This document shows positions 37,052 through 46,628 of a stretch of 64,000 nt of DNA, piece by piece (position 1 is the stretch's first letter; each line of letters starts with the position of its first letter). The notes under the pieces were generated by a model that saw only the letters and a program-made list of their open reading frames with translations, searched no databases and was not told the DNA's origin. A program made the translations under genes and the position numbers. Source of the DNA: an uncultured Saprospiraceae bacterium (lineage in GTDB: Bacteria; Bacteroidota; Bacteroidia; Chitinophagales; Saprospiraceae); contig CALGLU010000018.1 in NCBI GenBank assembly GCA_937959275.1, positions 145,703-209,702 of the forward strand. The letters are read 5' to 3'.

Positions 37052-39796
37052 ATGAAATACCCTTTGCTTTACCTCCTTGCAATGTCATGTCTATTGTCAT
37101 GTGTTACAAAAAAAACGACGACTCAACCAATTGAAGACGTGATTGTAAAAGAAGCAACTCCTATGGATAACACTGACAAACTACCTCCAATTATTGATCG
37201 AGAAATCATATTTGGCAATCCCGAAATTTCGAGTGCTAGATTATCACCTGATGGTAAATGGATGAGTTTTATGAAACCGCTCGATGACGTGAGGAACATT
37301 TGGATTAAACAGATCGATGAGCCATTTGAAAATGCAAAACCAATTACTGCAGATACAGAAAGACCAATTCCAGGCTATTTCTGGAGTCGTGACAGTCAAT
37401 ATTTATTATATGTACAAGATAAAGGAGGAGATGAAAATTATCAAGTGTATGCACTTGACCCACTAGCCACTCCTGCAGATGGTAGCAAAGTCCCTGACGC
37501 TAGAAATATTACAAATGTAGATGGCATTCGAGCCATGATCTTCAGCGTTCCAAAGTCAACACCAGACTGGATGTATGTTGGGATAAATGACAGAGACAAG
37601 GCATGGCATGATCTCTATAAAATCCAAATCTCAACAGGAGAAAGAACACTCGTCCGAGAAAACAAAGATCAAATCACAAATTGGATTTTTGATCTTGATG
37701 ATGAATTAAGAATGGCCTCAAAAACAGATGCCGATGGTGGAACAGTTTTTCTTTCTATTGATGGCGACGAATTTAAAGAAATCTATACTTGTTCTGTGTT
37801 GGAAGCCTGTGGTGTATCAAGTTTCGAAAAAGGCAATCAATCCGCTTATTTCATAACGAATAAAGGCAACGTTGATCTAACACAATTAGTAAAGATCGAT
37901 CCAAATACTGGTGAGACTGAGTTTATGGAATCAGACCTAGAAGGCAAAGTAGATTTTGGAGGCGTGATTACTTCAGATGTCACACATGAAATCATTGCCA
38001 CAAGTTATACCGGCGACAAAACCAGACTATACTTTAAAAATAAAGAATGGGAAGCTGAATACAATTGGCTCAAAGAACAATTACCAGGTGCAGAAATTAA
38101 TATCGGTTCCTCAACAGATGATGAACGAAAATTTTTAATTTATGCCAATAGCGATACAGATCCAGGTGCAACTTACTTGTATAACAGAGATAAAAAAACA
38201 CTAGATTTTCAATACCGACCTAGACCTAATCTACCCGTTGGAGATCTTGCAGAAATGCAAATTATAAGCTATGCGTCCTCTGACGGCCTTAACATACCTG
38301 CATATTTGACACTACCTAAGGGTGTGGCGGCCAAAAACTTACCTCTTATCATCTTTCCACACGGTGGTCCTTGGGCTAGAGATTACTGGGGCTATAATCC
38401 TTATGCTCAATTTTTAGCGAACAGAGGCTATGCCGTTCTCAATGTTAACTTTCGAGGCTCGACTGGATTTGGGAAAGATTTTTTAAATGCTGGTAATAAT
38501 GAATGGGGTGAACTCATGCAGGATGACTTAACCTATGGTGGAAAACATCTGGTGAGTCAAGGCATTGCTGATCCAAGAAAAATTGGCATTATGGGAGGAT
38601 CCTATGGCGGCTATGCAACACTAGCAGGCATGACATTTACGCCTGACTTTTATGCCGCTGGTGTCTCCATCGTCGGTCCATCGAATATGATAACGTTACT
38701 TGAGTCTATTCCTCCTTACTGGGAATCGATTCGAAAGATGTTTCACGAACGCATGGGTGATCCAACGACAGAGGAAGGGAAAGCCCAATTGATGAGACAG
38801 TCACCCTTATTCCATGCGGATAAAATCAAAACGCCTTTAATGGTAGTGCAAGGTGCAAATGACCCTAGAGTCAAAAAAGCAGAATCTGATCAAATTGTGG
38901 TTGCCATGAGAGAGCTCGGATTGCCTGTTGAATATATTTGTGCGCCAGATGAAGGGCACGGATTTAGCAGACCAGTCAATAACATGGCCTTTCTAGCGGC
39001 TGCGGAGAAGTTTTTAGCCAAACATTTAGGCGGTCGCTATCAGGCCGAGATGCCAGATCATATCGCCAAACGACTTGAAGAAATTACGGTAGACATTAAT
39101 ACAGTCACCATGCCAGAAGCAATAGATGAATCAAGGTTAGCGGGTTCACTACCAGTCCCTTCATCCGATCTAGCACCTGCTAATTCTGAATATAAAATGA
39201 TGATCAATATGGGTGGCCAAGAAATCCCAATGGATGTTGTTCAAACAATAACGGATAAGGGTGATAATTGGGAAATTACTCAAAAAATAAGTACGCCAAT
39301 GGGAAATATGGCAGATATAAGTACAGTCACTAAGAAGAGCCTGCAACCTATCTCCCGAAATGTAGATCAAGGTCCAGTAAAAATAAGCATCGATCATTCT
39401 GGGGATCAGATTACTGGTAATATGAGTATGAATGGCAACGAAACACCGATGGATATAAAATTAGATCAGCCAGTATTTGCTGACGGTGGAGCTTTGTATG
39501 AGACGTTGGCAAGGCTACCTTTGAATGTAGGCTATTCTGCCGTATATCGCACATTTGATGTTCAGCAGCAAAAAGTAAAAGCATTTGAATTAACCGTGGT
39601 CGACATGGAGACCATTGAAGTTCCAGCAGGAAGTTTTGATACATATAAAACAGAAATCAAAGCCTTGGATGATAACCCAGGAGATACGATGTTGTGGTTT
39701 TCGGCCACATCAGACTTTAAAGGATTAGTCAAATCTACCGGATCATCAGCTGAAATGGGTGGGGCAAAAATCACAATGGAATTGAGTAAGAAATAG
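37052..39796 (+). CDS. S9 prolyl oligopeptidase-family peptidase lipoprotein with C-terminal DUF3108-like extension
   Basis: A 914-residue protein with lipoprotein signal (SCLLSC, Cys17). A beta-propeller (about 45-380) precedes the alpha/beta hydrolase domain (about 400-665) with catalytic Ser517 (GGSYGGYA), Asp604 (GANDPRVKK) and His636 (PDEGHGFS). The triad is complete. The family cleaves short peptides, acting as dipeptidyl or acylaminoacyl peptidases. After about 665 there is an extra segment to residue 914 with repeated beta strands (NMGGQEIPMDVVQTI; ELTVVDMETIEVPAGSFDTY), resembling DUF3108. That extension is unusual for an S9 enzyme and could bind a substrate or the envelope. A terminator follows. 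Confidence 0.92.
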   Translation: MKYPLLYLLAMSCLLSCVTKKTTTQPIEDVIVKEATPMDNTDKLPPIIDREIIFGNPEISSARLSPDGKWMSFMKPLDDVRNIWIKQIDEPFENAKPITADTERPIPGYFWSRDSQYLLYVQDKGGDENYQVYALDPLATPADGSKVPDARNITNVDGIRAMIFSVPKSTPDWMYVGINDRDKAWHDLYKIQISTGERTLVRENKDQITNWIFDLDDELRMASKTDADGGTVFLSIDGDEFKEIYTCSVLEACGVSSFEKGNQSAYFITNKGNVDLTQLVKIDPNTGETEFMESDLEGKVDFGGVITSDVTHEIIATSYTGDKTRLYFKNKEWEAEYNWLKEQLPGAEINIGSSTDDERKFLIYANSDTDPGATYLYNRDKKTLDFQYRPRPNLPVGDLAEMQIISYASSDGLNIPAYLTLPKGVAAKNLPLIIFPHGGPWARDYWGYNPYAQFLANRGYAVLNVNFRGSTGFGKDFLNAGNNEWGELMQDDLTYGGKHLVSQGIADPRKIGIMGGSYGGYATLAGMTFTPDFYAAGVSIVGPSNMITLLESIPPYWESIRKMFHERMGDPTTEEGKAQLMRQSPLFHADKIKTPLMVVQGANDPRVKKAESDQIVVAMRELGLPVEYICAPDEGHGFSRPVNNMAFLAAAEKFLAKHLGGRYQAEMPDHIAKRLEEITVDINTVTMPEAIDESRLAGSLPVPSSDLAPANSEYKMMINMGGQEIPMDVVQTITDKGDNWEITQKISTPMGNMADISTVTKKSLQPISRNVDQGPVKISIDHSGDQITGNMSMNGNETPMDIKLDQPVFADGGALYETLARLPLNVGYSAVYRTFDVQQQKVKAFELTVVDMETIEVPAGSFDTYKTEIKALDDNPGDTMLWFSATSDFKGLVKSTGSSAEMGGAKITMELSKK

Positions 39797-39811
39797 AATT
39801 CTCAATTAAAT

Positions 39812-39849
39812 AAAAAACCTCGCTTCAATTGATGCAAGCGAGGTTTTTT
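39812..39849. terminator. Bidirectional terminator after the S9 peptidase gene
   Basis: AAAAAACCTCGCTT (39812-39825) pairs perfectly with AAGCGAGGTTTTTT (39836-39849) around a 10-nt loop. It separates the S9 gene from the convergent small LuxR-type gene and can end both. Confidence 0.9.
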
Positions 39850-39874
39850 ATTTAGACGTTATTTGACACCATAA

Positions 39875-40123
39875 TTAGAGTAGATCTTGCTGTAGGTAGT
39901 TAGCTATGGTCCCAGTTTTATTATTGGCATGCAGTGTTTTATATATACTTTTAATATTCGAGCCTAAACTTTCTGGCGAGATATTGAGCTCTTGTGTGAT
40001 CTCAATAGTTGACTTTCCTTTAACAATCTTTTGCAATATGTCTACTTGCTTTCTTGAAAAGCAACTTGATTTAGTTCTATTCAAAATCAAATTAGTAAAA
40101 TACCTTTTTATAAATATTACCAT
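39875..40123 (-). CDS. Small LuxR-type helix-turn-helix protein
   Basis: An 82-residue protein that is essentially one LuxR/GerE HTH domain: FSRKQVDILQKIVKGKSTIEITQELNISPESLGSNIKSIYKTLHANN follows the family pattern of four helices with a Leu-rich turn and an A-N-K tail. No receiver or ligand-binding domain is present, so it is either an independent single-domain regulator or the remnant of a larger one. The overlapping forward frame (39906-40127) shows no known pattern and is rejected. Confidence 0.65.
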   Translation of the reverse strand: MVIFIKRYFTNLILNRTKSSCFSRKQVDILQKIVKGKSTIEITQELNISPESLGSNIKSIYKTLHANNKTGTIANYLQQDLL

Positions 40124-40447
40124 CTAACGTTTATTTAAATTGGCAGCATTCGAAACTTTATATCATCGCATTACGTAGTAGATGAGTCGTTTTTAATGGA
40201 GACCGATTCGATCACATATCAAAGAAATGAAAATATTGAATAGGAATCAATCCCCCATTTAGAGGGTTTATATTGAAATTCTCCTATAACTAATTTTATA
40301 AATGCCTCGGAATCATCACATAATCAATACTCTTTGACTTAGCCGTTGACAGTCTTTATATAGGCATGTATAAAAAAATGCTTGTCACTATCCAAAGGCA
40401 ATAAGAGTGATGTTTTACGATTTGTAAGAGGATGCTGGAACAAAGAA
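40124..40447. other. Intergenic region, 324 bp
   Basis: Spacer between the small LuxR-type gene and the TPR membrane protein, both on the minus strand. AT-rich, with no repeat, hairpin or small gene that I can support. It could hold the promoter of the LuxR-type gene. Confidence 0.4.
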
Positions 40448-41176
40448 TCAAGTAGTTTTATCTAAATACTTCACTTCTTTAATGATAGCTTTATTCAACT
40501 TCTTTTCAAAAGAATCCATACTCTCTAGTTCTTCAAGTATTGTATTTATTTTCTCTCTTGCTTGCAAATGGTTTTCTGTATGAATGAGAAAGTGTATGTA
40601 GTCAATTCTGCCTTGGTAATTCGAAAATTGAATATCTAATTCTTCAAATACTTCAATAGCCTTTTCTTGGTTTCCTATTTCAGAAAATGACCATGCATAC
40701 ATTGATTTTTCAGCTGAACTCTTAAATTCTCGATCATTAACTAATTGGAGTCCATACTGGGTTACTTCTTCAAAATTTTCTAAGGCATAGTGACTTCGAA
40801 TGAGCTTCGAAAGTAGTGATGGATCATCTTCATGTATTCCTTCTTTACAGGAATTATAAAGATCTAGTGCCCGTTCGTATTCTCCTACTTTATGATACTC
40901 ATCTGCCAATTCGACTTTATTCGAAAATGTATTTGAAAATTTTAAATTCCTCTCTAGCTTATCTATTGTATAATTCTTTACAAAAGTCTCTTTGACGCCT
41001 TCCGCAACTGTATCCAAATTTCTTTGTGAATAAAAATTACTGTAGAGATATATGAGACTACCAATAAATGGAAAAAAAAGTATAATCCAGTACCATTTCT
41101 GATTTATCTTATTCGAATAGGCATGATATAAGCAAAAAGCCTGCAGTGCCATTATTAATGGAAAAAATCTAGCCAT
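40448..41176 (-). CDS. Membrane-anchored TPR protein
   Basis: A 242-residue protein. Two N-terminal membrane segments (about 1-20 and 28-45) resemble the PLDc_N/phospholipase D N-terminal type (WYWIILFFPFIGSLIYLY). The remainder is tetratricopeptide helices (ADEYHKVGEYERALDLYNSC; AIEVFEELDIQF). Probably an inner-membrane scaffold; function unknown. It lies downstream of lepA on the same strand with about 100 bp between, so it may be co-transcribed with it. Confidence 0.78.
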   Translation of the reverse strand: MARFFPLIMALQAFCLYHAYSNKINQKWYWIILFFPFIGSLIYLYSNFYSQRNLDTVAEGVKETFVKNYTIDKLERNLKFSNTFSNKVELADEYHKVGEYERALDLYNSCKEGIHEDDPSLLSKLIRSHYALENFEEVTQYGLQLVNDREFKSSAEKSMYAWSFSEIGNQEKAIEVFEELDIQFSNYQGRIDYIHFLIHTENHLQAREKINTILEELESMDSFEKKLNKAIIKEVKYLDKTT

Positions 41177-41276
41177 CTGTATTTAGTTGTATCTATTATT
41201 ATCGAGATCTATCTGTCACTAATATATCCTAACTCTTCCTAAATAACAAATAATGACCACTTATCAGCTCTTCTAC

Positions 41277-43070
41277 TTAGTCATCCAATTTCAACACCTC
41301 AAGAAATGCTTTTTGTGGCACTTGTACAGATCCAATCTGTCGCATCTTTTTCTTACCTTTTTTCTGCTTTTCAAGCAATTTTCTTTTTCGTGAAATATCA
41401 CCTCCGTAGCACTTGGCAGTCACATCTTTTCTCAAGGCAGAAATTGTCTCCCGAGCTATTATCTTTGCTCCAACTGCAGCTTGAATTGCAATAACAAATT
41501 GTTGTCTTGGTAACAACTCCTTTAATTTTTTACAAATTTTTCTACCAAAGTTTGCTGCTTTATCTTTATGAACCAAAGAAGATAACGCATCAACAGACTC
41601 TCCATTTAATTTAATATCTAACTTCACTAATGCAGATGCTCTGTAATCAATTGGTGCATAATCAAAAGAAGCATAGCCCTTAGAAATTGATTTTAATTTA
41701 TCATAAAAATCAAATACAATTTCTGCTAAAGGCAATTCAAAGCTAAGCTCAACTCGTTCTGTGGTCAGATACGTTTGCTTTGACAAAATGCCTCGTTTAT
41801 CAAGTGTCAGGTTCATAATACCGCCTATAAATTCTGGGGCAGTAATAATTTGTGCACTGATATAGGGCTCTTCTACTCTGTCTAGCATGGTCGGGTCTGG
41901 CAATTCTGACGGTGTATTAATCACAAATCGATCGCCTTTCTTTGTATAGGCTACATAGGATACGTTTGGAACAGTCGTAATCACTTCCTGATCAAATTCT
42001 CTAGACAATCTTTCTTGTATGATTTCTAAGTGAAGCATCCCCAAAAAACCACAACGAAATCCAAATCCCAATGCAACAGATGTTTCAGGTTCGAACACAA
42101 GAGACGCATCATTCAACTGAAGTTTCTCAAGGCTATCTCTCAAGTCTTCAAAATCTTCATTTTCAATTGGATAAATTCCAGCGAAGACCATTGGCTTCAC
42201 ATCTTCAAACCCTTGAATGGCTACATCACATGGATTTTCAGACAGTGTAATTGTATCTCCTACTTTAATTTCTTTTGACTCTTTAATACCAGTGATAATA
42301 TACCCTACATTTCCAGCTGACAATTCTTTCTTTTTTACTTGTTCCATTTGCAAAATCCCAATTTCATCTGCAAAATATTCATTACCCGTGTTGACGAATT
42401 TCACTTTGTCTCCATGGCTAATTTTACCATTTAAGATTCTGAAGTAGGCGACCACACCTCGATAAGAATTAAACATGGAATCAAATATTAAGGCCTGTAA
42501 AGGAGCCTCTACATCACCTGAGGGAGCTGGTATCCGATCTACTGCCGCAGCTAGTATTTCCGTAATTCCGATCCCTGACTTCCCACTAGCCAAAATAATT
42601 TCTTCTTTTGAACATCCCAGTAAATCAATAATCTGATCAGAGACCTCATCGATCATGGCGCTTTCCATATCCACCTTGTTTAAGATGGGGATAATCTCTA
42701 GATCGTGTTCGATCGCCAAATAAAGATTTGATATCGTTTGTGCCTGGATTCCCTGTGAAGCGTCAACCAATAATAAAGCGCCTTCGCAGGCCGCAATCGA
42801 TCGTGAGACTTCATATGAAAAATCTACGTGACCTGGTGTATCAATCAGATTGAAAGTATACTTTTTACCATCTGTATGATTATAGTACATCTGAATCGCA
42901 TGACTCTTAATCGTTATACCTCGTTCGCGCTCAAGATCCATATCGTCAAGAGCCTGATTTTGCATTGCTCGCTCTGAAATCGTCTTCGTCTCTTCTAGTA
43001 ACCGATCTGATAGTGTACTCTTGCCATGATCTATATGTGCAATGACACAAAAATTTCTAATTTGCTCCAT
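41277..43070 (-). CDS. lepA: Elongation factor 4 (LepA)
   Basis: A 597-residue translational GTPase, the usual length for LepA. The ATG at 43070 ([19 protein letters not shown]) is preferred over the TTG at 43079. GTPase motifs [16 protein letters not shown] and NKVDM are intact. The LepA-specific C-terminal domain is present with [20 protein letters not shown] and [18 protein letters not shown]. LepA back-translocates or remodels stalled ribosomes and is membrane associated. Confidence 0.98.
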   Translation of the reverse strand: MEQIRNFCVIAHIDHGKSTLSDRLLEETKTISERAMQNQALDDMDLERERGITIKSHAIQMYYNHTDGKKYTFNLIDTPGHVDFSYEVSRSIAACEGALLLVDASQGIQAQTISNLYLAIEHDLEIIPILNKVDMESAMIDEVSDQIIDLLGCSKEEIILASGKSGIGITEILAAAVDRIPAPSGDVEAPLQALIFDSMFNSYRGVVAYFRILNGKISHGDKVKFVNTGNEYFADEIGILQMEQVKKKELSAGNVGYIITGIKESKEIKVGDTITLSENPCDVAIQGFEDVKPMVFAGIYPIENEDFEDLRDSLEKLQLNDASLVFEPETSVALGFGFRCGFLGMLHLEIIQERLSREFDQEVITTVPNVSYVAYTKKGDRFVINTPSELPDPTMLDRVEEPYISAQIITAPEFIGGIMNLTLDKRGILSKQTYLTTERVELSFELPLAEIVFDFYDKLKSISKGYASFDYAPIDYRASALVKLDIKLNGESVDALSSLVHKDKAANFGRKICKKLKELLPRQQFVIAIQAAVGAKIIARETISALRKDVTAKCYGGDISRKRKLLEKQKKGKKKMRQIGSVQVPQKAFLEVLKLDD

Positions 43071-43084
43071 GAGTTGCAAATATA
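43070..43084 (-). promoter_or_regulatory. Bacteroidota -7 element next to the lepA start
   Basis: Read on the minus strand, TATATTTG (43084-43077) fits TAnnTTTG and is six bases before the lepA ATG at 43070. This would give a nearly leaderless transcript. No matching -33 TTTG is evident. Confidence 0.3.
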
Positions 43085-43313
43085 CTGTTATTAGAAATGT
43101 CGTTTTAGCTCATTGCCTATCTAATTATAGTTATTATTTCGATCAAACTATGGGCATAAAACACCATTTAAGCCTCCAAAACCTACCTTAAATCGTATCT
43201 ATTATACTGATATACAATACATTACGCATTATTAATATATAGAATTAATGATATGAATTTGATAAGCAGCACTTTCCAATTCAACTCGTTTAAGACTTAT
43301 ATTGAATTCGGTT

Positions 43314-44093
43314 ATGCTAAAAATGATTCTTTTCTCAGCGGTATTTTGTCTGTATTTGTCAGGCTGCTCAGTCTTAGAGGAACCAGATGAATTGACAATC
43401 GTCAATATAAGTGCAGATTATGTCATCGAATTATCCCAATCATTGCAATTAGGACCCAATTTATTGATGATCAATGTGCAATCTACAGAAACAAAAAACT
43501 GTAAAAATAGCTACATTGATCTGAGTACAAATGCGACTGGCAATCAAATTCAACTCATTCTTGGAGAAATTATTCATTCAAATCCTTGTGACAATATTGA
43601 CGGTTTCATAGAAGCACAGAGTTCTTTTGAAGTCTCACCTCGTCAATACAGCATTAATATTTCGCTTAAAAATGTAGTTCAAAACTTTGGTGTAATTGAT
43701 GTATCCTTAGATCGCTATCAACTCAATTTAGAGTCTGAAAATGGAATTTACATAAAGGATCCAATGGTAAAGATAATCCCTGATGGCTACGTGTGGGGCC
43801 AAATTAAATTAGATGAAGTGGATCATCAATCTACACTTGAGTCCGTTATTCTTGAAGCCCAACAAAAAAACAGTTCACATAATCTTGATGATGGTAACTA
43901 TAGTTATTTCATCATAGAAGATGGTGAAATTGTGCTTCCTTTAGAAAATTCAAACGTTATAATCCCTTATAGCTTTATTGTGAAACAAGAGGAGTCTTTC
44001 GAAGCACTGACAAATCGCTTTGAAACATTCTCGCAACAATATGCGGCGGACATTCAACTCATAAGCTCTACTGGAGATCAATATTTGAATTAA
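43314..44093 (+). CDS. Hypothetical lipoprotein
   Basis: A 259-residue protein. The ATG at 43314 begins a lipoprotein signal with lipobox LSGC; the TTG at 43302 only lengthens the leader. The mature part is a repeated beta-strand pattern with two Cys (TKNCKNSY and SNPCDNID) that could form a disulfide. No family recognised. It is convergent with the NrtR-like regulator gene. Confidence 0.7.
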   Translation: MLKMILFSAVFCLYLSGCSVLEEPDELTIVNISADYVIELSQSLQLGPNLLMINVQSTETKNCKNSYIDLSTNATGNQIQLILGEIIHSNPCDNIDGFIEAQSSFEVSPRQYSINISLKNVVQNFGVIDVSLDRYQLNLESENGIYIKDPMVKIIPDGYVWGQIKLDEVDHQSTLESVILEAQQKNSSHNLDDGNYSYFIIEDGEIVLPLENSNVIIPYSFIVKQEESFEALTNRFETFSQQYAADIQLISSTGDQYLN

Positions 44094-44102
44094 GCTATTG
44101 AA

Positions 44103-44137
44103 GTGATTTTAGAATTAACAATTTATTCTTAAATCAC
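44103..44137. terminator. AT-rich hairpin between convergent genes
   Basis: GTGATTTTAGAAT (44103-44115) pairs with ATTCTTAAATCAC (44125-44137) with one mismatch and a 9-nt loop. It sits exactly between the convergent lipoprotein and NrtR-like genes. It lacks a long T run, so termination efficiency is uncertain. Confidence 0.5.
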
Positions 44138-44146
44138 ATTGTTAGA

Positions 44147-44836
44147 TCAAATACCAAAAGAGAATCCATTTTGCTTTAAATAGTCATATTTATTTTGATC
44201 AAATCGATAGAGTCGAGCAGGTCTATGAGCCACTCCTTTTTGTAATTCATCTGTATCAATTAAGATATCCATAGACAAGATTTTTTTTCTGAAATTCCGC
44301 TTGTCTAATTTAGTATCCAATATGGCTTCGTACAAATCTTGTAAATCTGATAATGTAAAACTCTCAGATAACAGTTCAAAGCCTATCGGTTTTTGTTGGA
44401 CAGATTGCTTTAACGAATTTAAACAGTAAGCTAAAATCTCATCATGATCAAATGCGAGTGACTCAATCTTTTTAACAGGAAACCACCTGACAGTGTTTGC
44501 AAAAGATGAGGGTACAAGTTTTACTTGATTCACATTGACTAATGATAAATAGGCTACAGTAATCACTCTTCCTGAAGGGTGCCGATTCAGTTTGCCGAAG
44601 GTTTTAGTTTGCTCAAGATACATGTCTTCAATACCAGTAAGTTGAGTCAACACCCTCATAGGCGCATCTCTTAGATCTTCTTCAGGGTAAACCAAATCAC
44701 CTGGTAGTGCCCAATAATTTTGATATGGTTGTTCTCCACGTTTGATCAAGAGGACCATCAATGCCCTCTCATCGAATCCAAAAATGACATTATCGACGGA
44801 AAAGGCGGATTTAAAATATTGTTTTTGCTGTGACAT
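44147..44836 (-). CDS. NrtR-like transcriptional regulator (Nudix domain plus winged helix)
   Basis: A 229-residue protein. The N-terminal half has the Nudix fold pattern (VLLIKRGEQPYQNYWALPGDLVYPEED), but the catalytic REXXEE portion is replaced by MRVLTQLTG, so it is unlikely to hydrolyse nucleotides. The C-terminal half (about 145-225) is the NrtR winged helix (LSDLQDLYEAIL, DKRNFRKKIL, HRPARLYRF). Such regulators sense ADP-ribose or sugar-related ligands and repress NAD or sugar pathways. Nothing nearby makes NAD, so the target is unclear. It is divergent from the threonine aldolase gene and shares a 115-bp intergenic region with it. Confidence 0.85.
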   Translation of the reverse strand: MSQQKQYFKSAFSVDNVIFGFDERALMVLLIKRGEQPYQNYWALPGDLVYPEEDLRDAPMRVLTQLTGIEDMYLEQTKTFGKLNRHPSGRVITVAYLSLVNVNQVKLVPSSFANTVRWFPVKKIESLAFDHDEILAYCLNSLKQSVQQKPIGFELLSESFTLSDLQDLYEAILDTKLDKRNFRKKILSMDILIDTDELQKGVAHRPARLYRFDQNKYDYLKQNGFSFGI

Positions 44837-44951
44837 TCTATTACGAGCATCAATTTAAGTAAGATGTAAGAAGAACCCGTATGATTTAGTAGTTAAATTT
44901 TAAAGACAGTTCATAGAAAATGATTCTCTTTGTATCTGAGAATTGAAAATC

Positions 44952-45980
44952 ATGAAACGAATTAACTTAATCAGCGATACAATTACAAAGCCATCTAAGG
45001 ATATGCTCTCTTATATGATGCAAGCAGAAGTTGGTGATGATGTCTTTAGATTAGATCCTACGGTCAATGCTTTGGAAGAAAAAGTCGCTTCGATGTTTGG
45101 CAAAGAAGCGGCATTGTTTTGCCCTTCAGGCACGATGACAAACCAAATTGCAATAAAAACTCACACCCAACCTCTTGACGAACTTATTTGTGAAAAAACA
45201 TCTCATGTCTACCAATATGAAACTGGAGGGTATAGCTTTAATTCAGGAGTCGCAATCAATTTAATTGATGGTCATCACGGAAAAATTACAGCGGAGCAAG
45301 TCAAACAGGCTATCAAACCGAACTATGATTGGCTGCCCAATTCGAGACTGGTTGTCATTGAAAACTCATGTAATAAAGGAGGTGGCAGCTACTATACACT
45401 TGACGAGATAAGACCAATTACAAGTGTTTGCTCAGCATCAAAGTTATCCTTCCATTTGGATGGTGCAAGACTCTTTAATGTGTTAGTAGAAACTGGAGAA
45501 ACAACTCAAGCTGTTGGTGATCTTTTTGACAGTATTTCCATTTGTATTTCGAAAGGCTTATCTGCTCCAGTAGGTTCATTACTGACAGGAGATGCTGCAT
45601 TTATAGCCAGAGCAAGGAAGTTTAGGAAGGTCATGGGCGGCGGCATGAGGCAAGCTGGATACCTTGCTGCAGCTTGCATATATGCTTTGGATAACAATAT
45701 TGATCAATTAAAACTTGATAACGCGAATGCTAAAGCTATCGGGCAGGAGTTGTCAAACTTATCCTATGTGACTGATGTCAAACCTGTCAAAACAAACATT
45801 GTCATTTTCAGTTTAGACGTGTCAATTGATGTAGGAAGTTATATAGAATCCTTAGAAAAATTAAATATTGTTGCAAGTCAGTTTGGGGCACATGAAGTTC
45901 GTTTTGTAACCCACAATGGATTCTCTGAAAGTCAAATTGATGATTTGTTCACCCGCCTTGGACAGATCAAATTAAATTAA
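44952..45980 (+). CDS. Low-specificity threonine aldolase (PLP-dependent)
   Basis: A 342-residue fold-type I PLP enzyme; ATG 44952 is chosen over the TTG at 44943. It begins NLISDTITKPSKDML, and has GDDVFRLDPTVNALE and ALFCPSGTMTNQIAIKTHTQPLDE. The PLP lysine is in SISICISKGLSAPVGS and the substrate-side region is RKVMGGGMRQAGYLAA. The family cleaves L-allo/L-threonine to glycine and acetaldehyde; other beta-eliminating activities are possible. Its stop overlaps that of the convergent DUF151 gene by four bases (TTAA). Confidence 0.92.
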   Translation: MKRINLISDTITKPSKDMLSYMMQAEVGDDVFRLDPTVNALEEKVASMFGKEAALFCPSGTMTNQIAIKTHTQPLDELICEKTSHVYQYETGGYSFNSGVAINLIDGHHGKITAEQVKQAIKPNYDWLPNSRLVVIENSCNKGGGSYYTLDEIRPITSVCSASKLSFHLDGARLFNVLVETGETTQAVGDLFDSISICISKGLSAPVGSLLTGDAAFIARARKFRKVMGGGMRQAGYLAAACIYALDNNIDQLKLDNANAKAIGQELSNLSYVTDVKPVKTNIVIFSLDVSIDVGSYIESLEKLNIVASQFGAHEVRFVTHNGFSESQIDDLFTRLGQIKLN

Positions 45981-46570
45981 TCGTCGGTCTCTTTACGTTT
46001 ATTGATTTCATCACGAATTCTAGCTGCTTTTTCATAATCCTCTTTATCCAACACAGTTTGTAATTCTTCATTTAAATCAGAAATACTCATACTGTCCAAT
46101 GATGTTTTTGCCTTTTTGGGACGCTTTTTAGTTGGTAAAGCTTGTTGTTCAACATCTGTGTTCTCAATAATAACTCCCGCTTCATCCATTATGAATCCGA
46201 ATGTATATATAGGACAATCAAAACGGACAGCCATAGCGATAGCATCAGAAGTTCTCGAATCTACTTCAAACACTTCGCCGTCTTTTAAACAAACTAATTT
46301 TGCATAAAAGATTCCATCAAGCAAGTTATTAATGACGATCTCTTTCAATTCTATCGTAAAAGAATCCATCGTATTTTTAAACAGATCGTGGGTCAATGGT
46401 CTATTTGGCTTCATGCGCTCCATGGCTACAGCTATTGCCTGCGCTTCAAAGCCTCCGATTACAATTGGCAACCTGCGCTTACCATCTATTTCTCCCAATA
46501 CGACTGCATAATTGTGGGACTGTGTCACACTGTGTGAAAGAGCTACAATTTCTAGTTCAATCTTCTTCAT
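45977..46570 (-). CDS. Bifunctional nuclease family protein (DUF151) with UvrB/UvrC motif
   Basis: A 197-residue protein. The N-terminal DUF151 domain (about 1-130) has LPIVIGGFEAQAIA and VDSRTSDAIAMAVRFDCPIY; the C-terminal UVR-like motif (about 160-192) has LNEELQTVLDKEDYEKAARIRDEI. DUF151 proteins have reported DNase/RNase activity in plants and bacteria. It lies 58 bp downstream of etfA on the same strand and is probably co-transcribed with the ETF genes. Confidence 0.92.
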   Translation of the reverse strand: MKKIELEIVALSHSVTQSHNYAVVLGEIDGKRRLPIVIGGFEAQAIAVAMERMKPNRPLTHDLFKNTMDSFTIELKEIVINNLLDGIFYAKLVCLKDGEVFEVDSRTSDAIAMAVRFDCPIYTFGFIMDEAGVIIENTDVEQQALPTKKRPKKAKTSLDSMSISDLNEELQTVLDKEDYEKAARIRDEINKRKETDD

Positions 46571-46628
46571 TACTTCTTAGACTAGTTTGTAAAGTACAAA
46601 GAATTATAAGAACGTTATTTGAATACAA

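Noticed and set aside
39906..40127. 73-residue plus-strand frame opposite the small LuxR-type gene
   Set aside because: The minus strand encodes a recognisable HTH; this one looks like its reverse complement read through a hydrophobic frame.
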